Of a stretch of 50,227 nucleotides of DNA, positions 49,581-50,227 are shown one piece after another. Source of the DNA: CAYRTV01 sp046483285 (GTDB lineage Bacteria; Acidobacteriota; Aminicenantia; Aminicenantales; Aminicenantaceae); assembly GCA_046483285.1 (NCBI GenBank), contig JAWODN010000131.1, positions 1 through 50,227 of the forward strand, written 5' to 3'. Numbering within the stretch: the stretch's first letter is position 1; each line of letters begins with the position of its first letter. Under the pieces are notes generated by a model. It searched no databases and had not been told where the DNA came from. It worked only from the letters and a program-made list of their open reading frames with translations. The position numbers and the translations under genes were made by a program.

Positions 49581-49742
49581 ATCAGTCCTCCTGATTCTAT
49601 TTGGATTTTATAAATCACATCCCCTTATTTTAGGAATCGAAAAGATTCCCGACAGCACTTGATCTTTTTCTACATCCGCCTGCGTCTTCACCTCCTTATG
49701 TTTATTGTTAATATATTTCATGTTTATTATTCATATCTGATA
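49581..49742 (-). other. 5' leader of the receptor gene
   Basis: About 160 bases between the predicted sigma-54 start site and the TTG codon. It contains a GGAATC-loop-GATTCC hairpin at 49633-49649 and, near 49693-49699, a strong AAGGAGG that is not followed by a usable start codon (the nearest ATG is at once followed by TAG). No coding sequence is supported. Confidence 0.45.
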
Positions 49743-49751
49743 TATCTCATA

Positions 49752-49767
49752 TGCAAGAGTTATGCCA
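49752..49767 (-). promoter_or_regulatory. Sigma-54 (-24/-12) promoter of the receptor gene
   Basis: On the minus strand TGGCATAACTCTTGCA matches the RpoN consensus TGGCAC-N5-TTGCA with correct GG/GC spacing; only the sixth base differs. It is the only such match noticed in the intergenic regions. The predicted start is near 49742. Transcription from it would require RpoN and an enhancer-binding activator, neither encoded here. Confidence 0.7.
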
Positions 49768-49829
49768 TATTTTAAAAAGATTATGTTGTTAATAACCAAC
49801 TACTTACATAATTCACTCTTTATTTTTTA

Positions 49830-49845
49830 ATTCAAATTTTTGAAT
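49830..49845. promoter_or_regulatory. Candidate activator site upstream of the sigma-54 promoter
   Basis: ATTCAAA-TT-TTTGAAT is an inverted repeat with 7-bp arms centred about 95 bases upstream of the predicted start, where enhancer-binding proteins commonly bind. A second overlapping inverted repeat, TTGAA-5-TTCAA on the minus strand, adjoins it, and an imperfect GTTG...CAAC palindrome lies nearer the promoter at about 49785-49800. Confidence 0.4.
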
Positions 49846-49869
49846 CCGGTTCAATAATTTGGATTTTCA

Positions 49870-50227
49870 ATGTCATTCCCGGAGCAGAGCACTTTTGAGT
49901 CTGTCATTCCGAGGCACGCAGTGCCTCGGAATCCCTGGCTGCCTCGTATGGGCGACAGGTTCCGCTTTCACCAGGCAGGAAGGGATTGCCACGGCTTGCT
50001 GACGCAAGCCTCGCAATGACAAAGCGGCATGTCATTCCGGGGCACGCTGTGCCTTTGAGTGTGTCATCCCGCGGTGCGAAGCACCTTTGAGTGTGTCATC
50101 CCGAGGCACGCAGTGCCTCGGAATCCCTGGCTGCCTCGTATGGGCGACAGGTTCCGCTTTCACCAGGCAGGAAGGGATTGCCACGGCTTGCTGACGCAAG
50201 CCTCGCAATGACAAAGCGGCATGTCAT
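49870..50227 (+). repeat. GTCAT-type palindromic repeat block at the right edge
   Basis: Two near-identical units (starting at about 49903 and 50095) each hold CCGAGGCACGCAGTGCCTCGG, a perfect hairpin, then GGCTGCCTCGTATGGGCGAC, TTCCGCTTTCACCAGGCAGG and CGGCTTGCTGACGCAAGCC before CTCGCAATGACAAAGCGGC. They are separated by shorter GTCATCCCGCGGTGCGAAGC units. The block continues beyond the window. Open frames in it are repeat-derived; no gene is supported. Confidence 0.85.

Overview
The window reads as a stretch of chromosome from an uncultured-type bacterium, probably an anaerobic or facultative member of Candidatus Aminicenantes (OP8) or a close relative of the Acidobacteriota. That is an inference: it rests on the very typical TonB-dependent receptor (N-terminal carboxypeptidase-regulatory domain, then a TPVVETKST...VGENVDRE junction), the secreted S9 peptidase, the membrane Mo-oxidoreductase, and the style of dispersed GTCATTCC-type repeats. 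No rRNA, tRNA, phage, integrase, transposase or CRISPR array was seen. Protein-coding genes fill most of the window; intergenic gaps above 300 bp are almost all repeats.

Layout. 1-318: start of an acyl-CoA dehydrogenase running off the left edge (-). 548-2291: a small membrane TRASH-like protein (+), then cupin, acylphosphatase and thiD (-). 2295-5587 (-): a tightly coupled operon of an EIIA-Ntr/Fru-like PTS protein, a PII-like protein and two CPA2-like antiporter polypeptides, with thiD as last gene. 6074-10600 (-): orphan substrate-binding lipoprotein, ackA, pta. 10839-18680 (-): addB-addA-sodium:solute symporter. 18932-20296 (+): primary-type sigma factor with a good promoter. 20282-23668 (-): archaemetzincin; then LMW phosphatase and a zinc-ribbon/TPR membrane protein. 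23862-30584 (+): a seven-gene shikimate/chorismate/tyrosine operon (aroF, aroB, aroE-aroK fusion, aroA, aroC, chorismate mutase, tyrA) preceded by a short ORF with five Tyr codons and one Phe codon in seven, which looks like an attenuation leader peptide. 30636-34516 (+): DctM-like permease, a 51-residue two-helix protein, an AstE/AspA-like M14 deacylase and a secreted DUF6305-like protein. 34941-36881 (-): PAS-GAF-PAS-HD-GYP regulator. 37029-39053 (-): secreted S9 peptidase. 39167-39811 (+): unknown membrane protein. 40220-44762 (+): DmsABC-type Mo-oxidoreductase with TorD chaperone, convergent with mobA and an HD-domain/cysteine-rich protein (-). 46509-49580 (-): TonB-dependent receptor with an intrinsic terminator and an exact sigma-54 (-24/-12) promoter match.

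How the genes work together. AckA and Pta make acetate and ATP. The Dms operon plus MobA (bis-MGD guanylyl transfer) and TorD (insertion chaperone) make a complete anaerobic respiratory module except for quinone synthesis. The aro operon covers erythrose-4-phosphate to chorismate and on to hydroxyphenylpyruvate, lacking only 3-dehydroquinate dehydratase. Neither the DAHP synthase nor prephenate dehydrogenase has a regulatory domain, so the Tyr/Phe-rich leader is the plausible end-product control. The EIIA/PII/antiporter operon is a candidate energy- or nitrogen-responsive cation-flux system. The permease/M14/DUF6305 cassette is a candidate uptake-and-deacylation system for an acylated small molecule.

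Repeats. Intergenic gaps carry a modular element: a start module (CCTGAATnATnnACGGGCC), variable cargo, and an end module (ATCGCnATTTTTTTATGAATA..TCAGG then AAGGTATAG). Its terminal and nested inverted repeats covary between copies. A second family (GTCATTCC/GTCATTGC palindromic units) sits inside or beside it.
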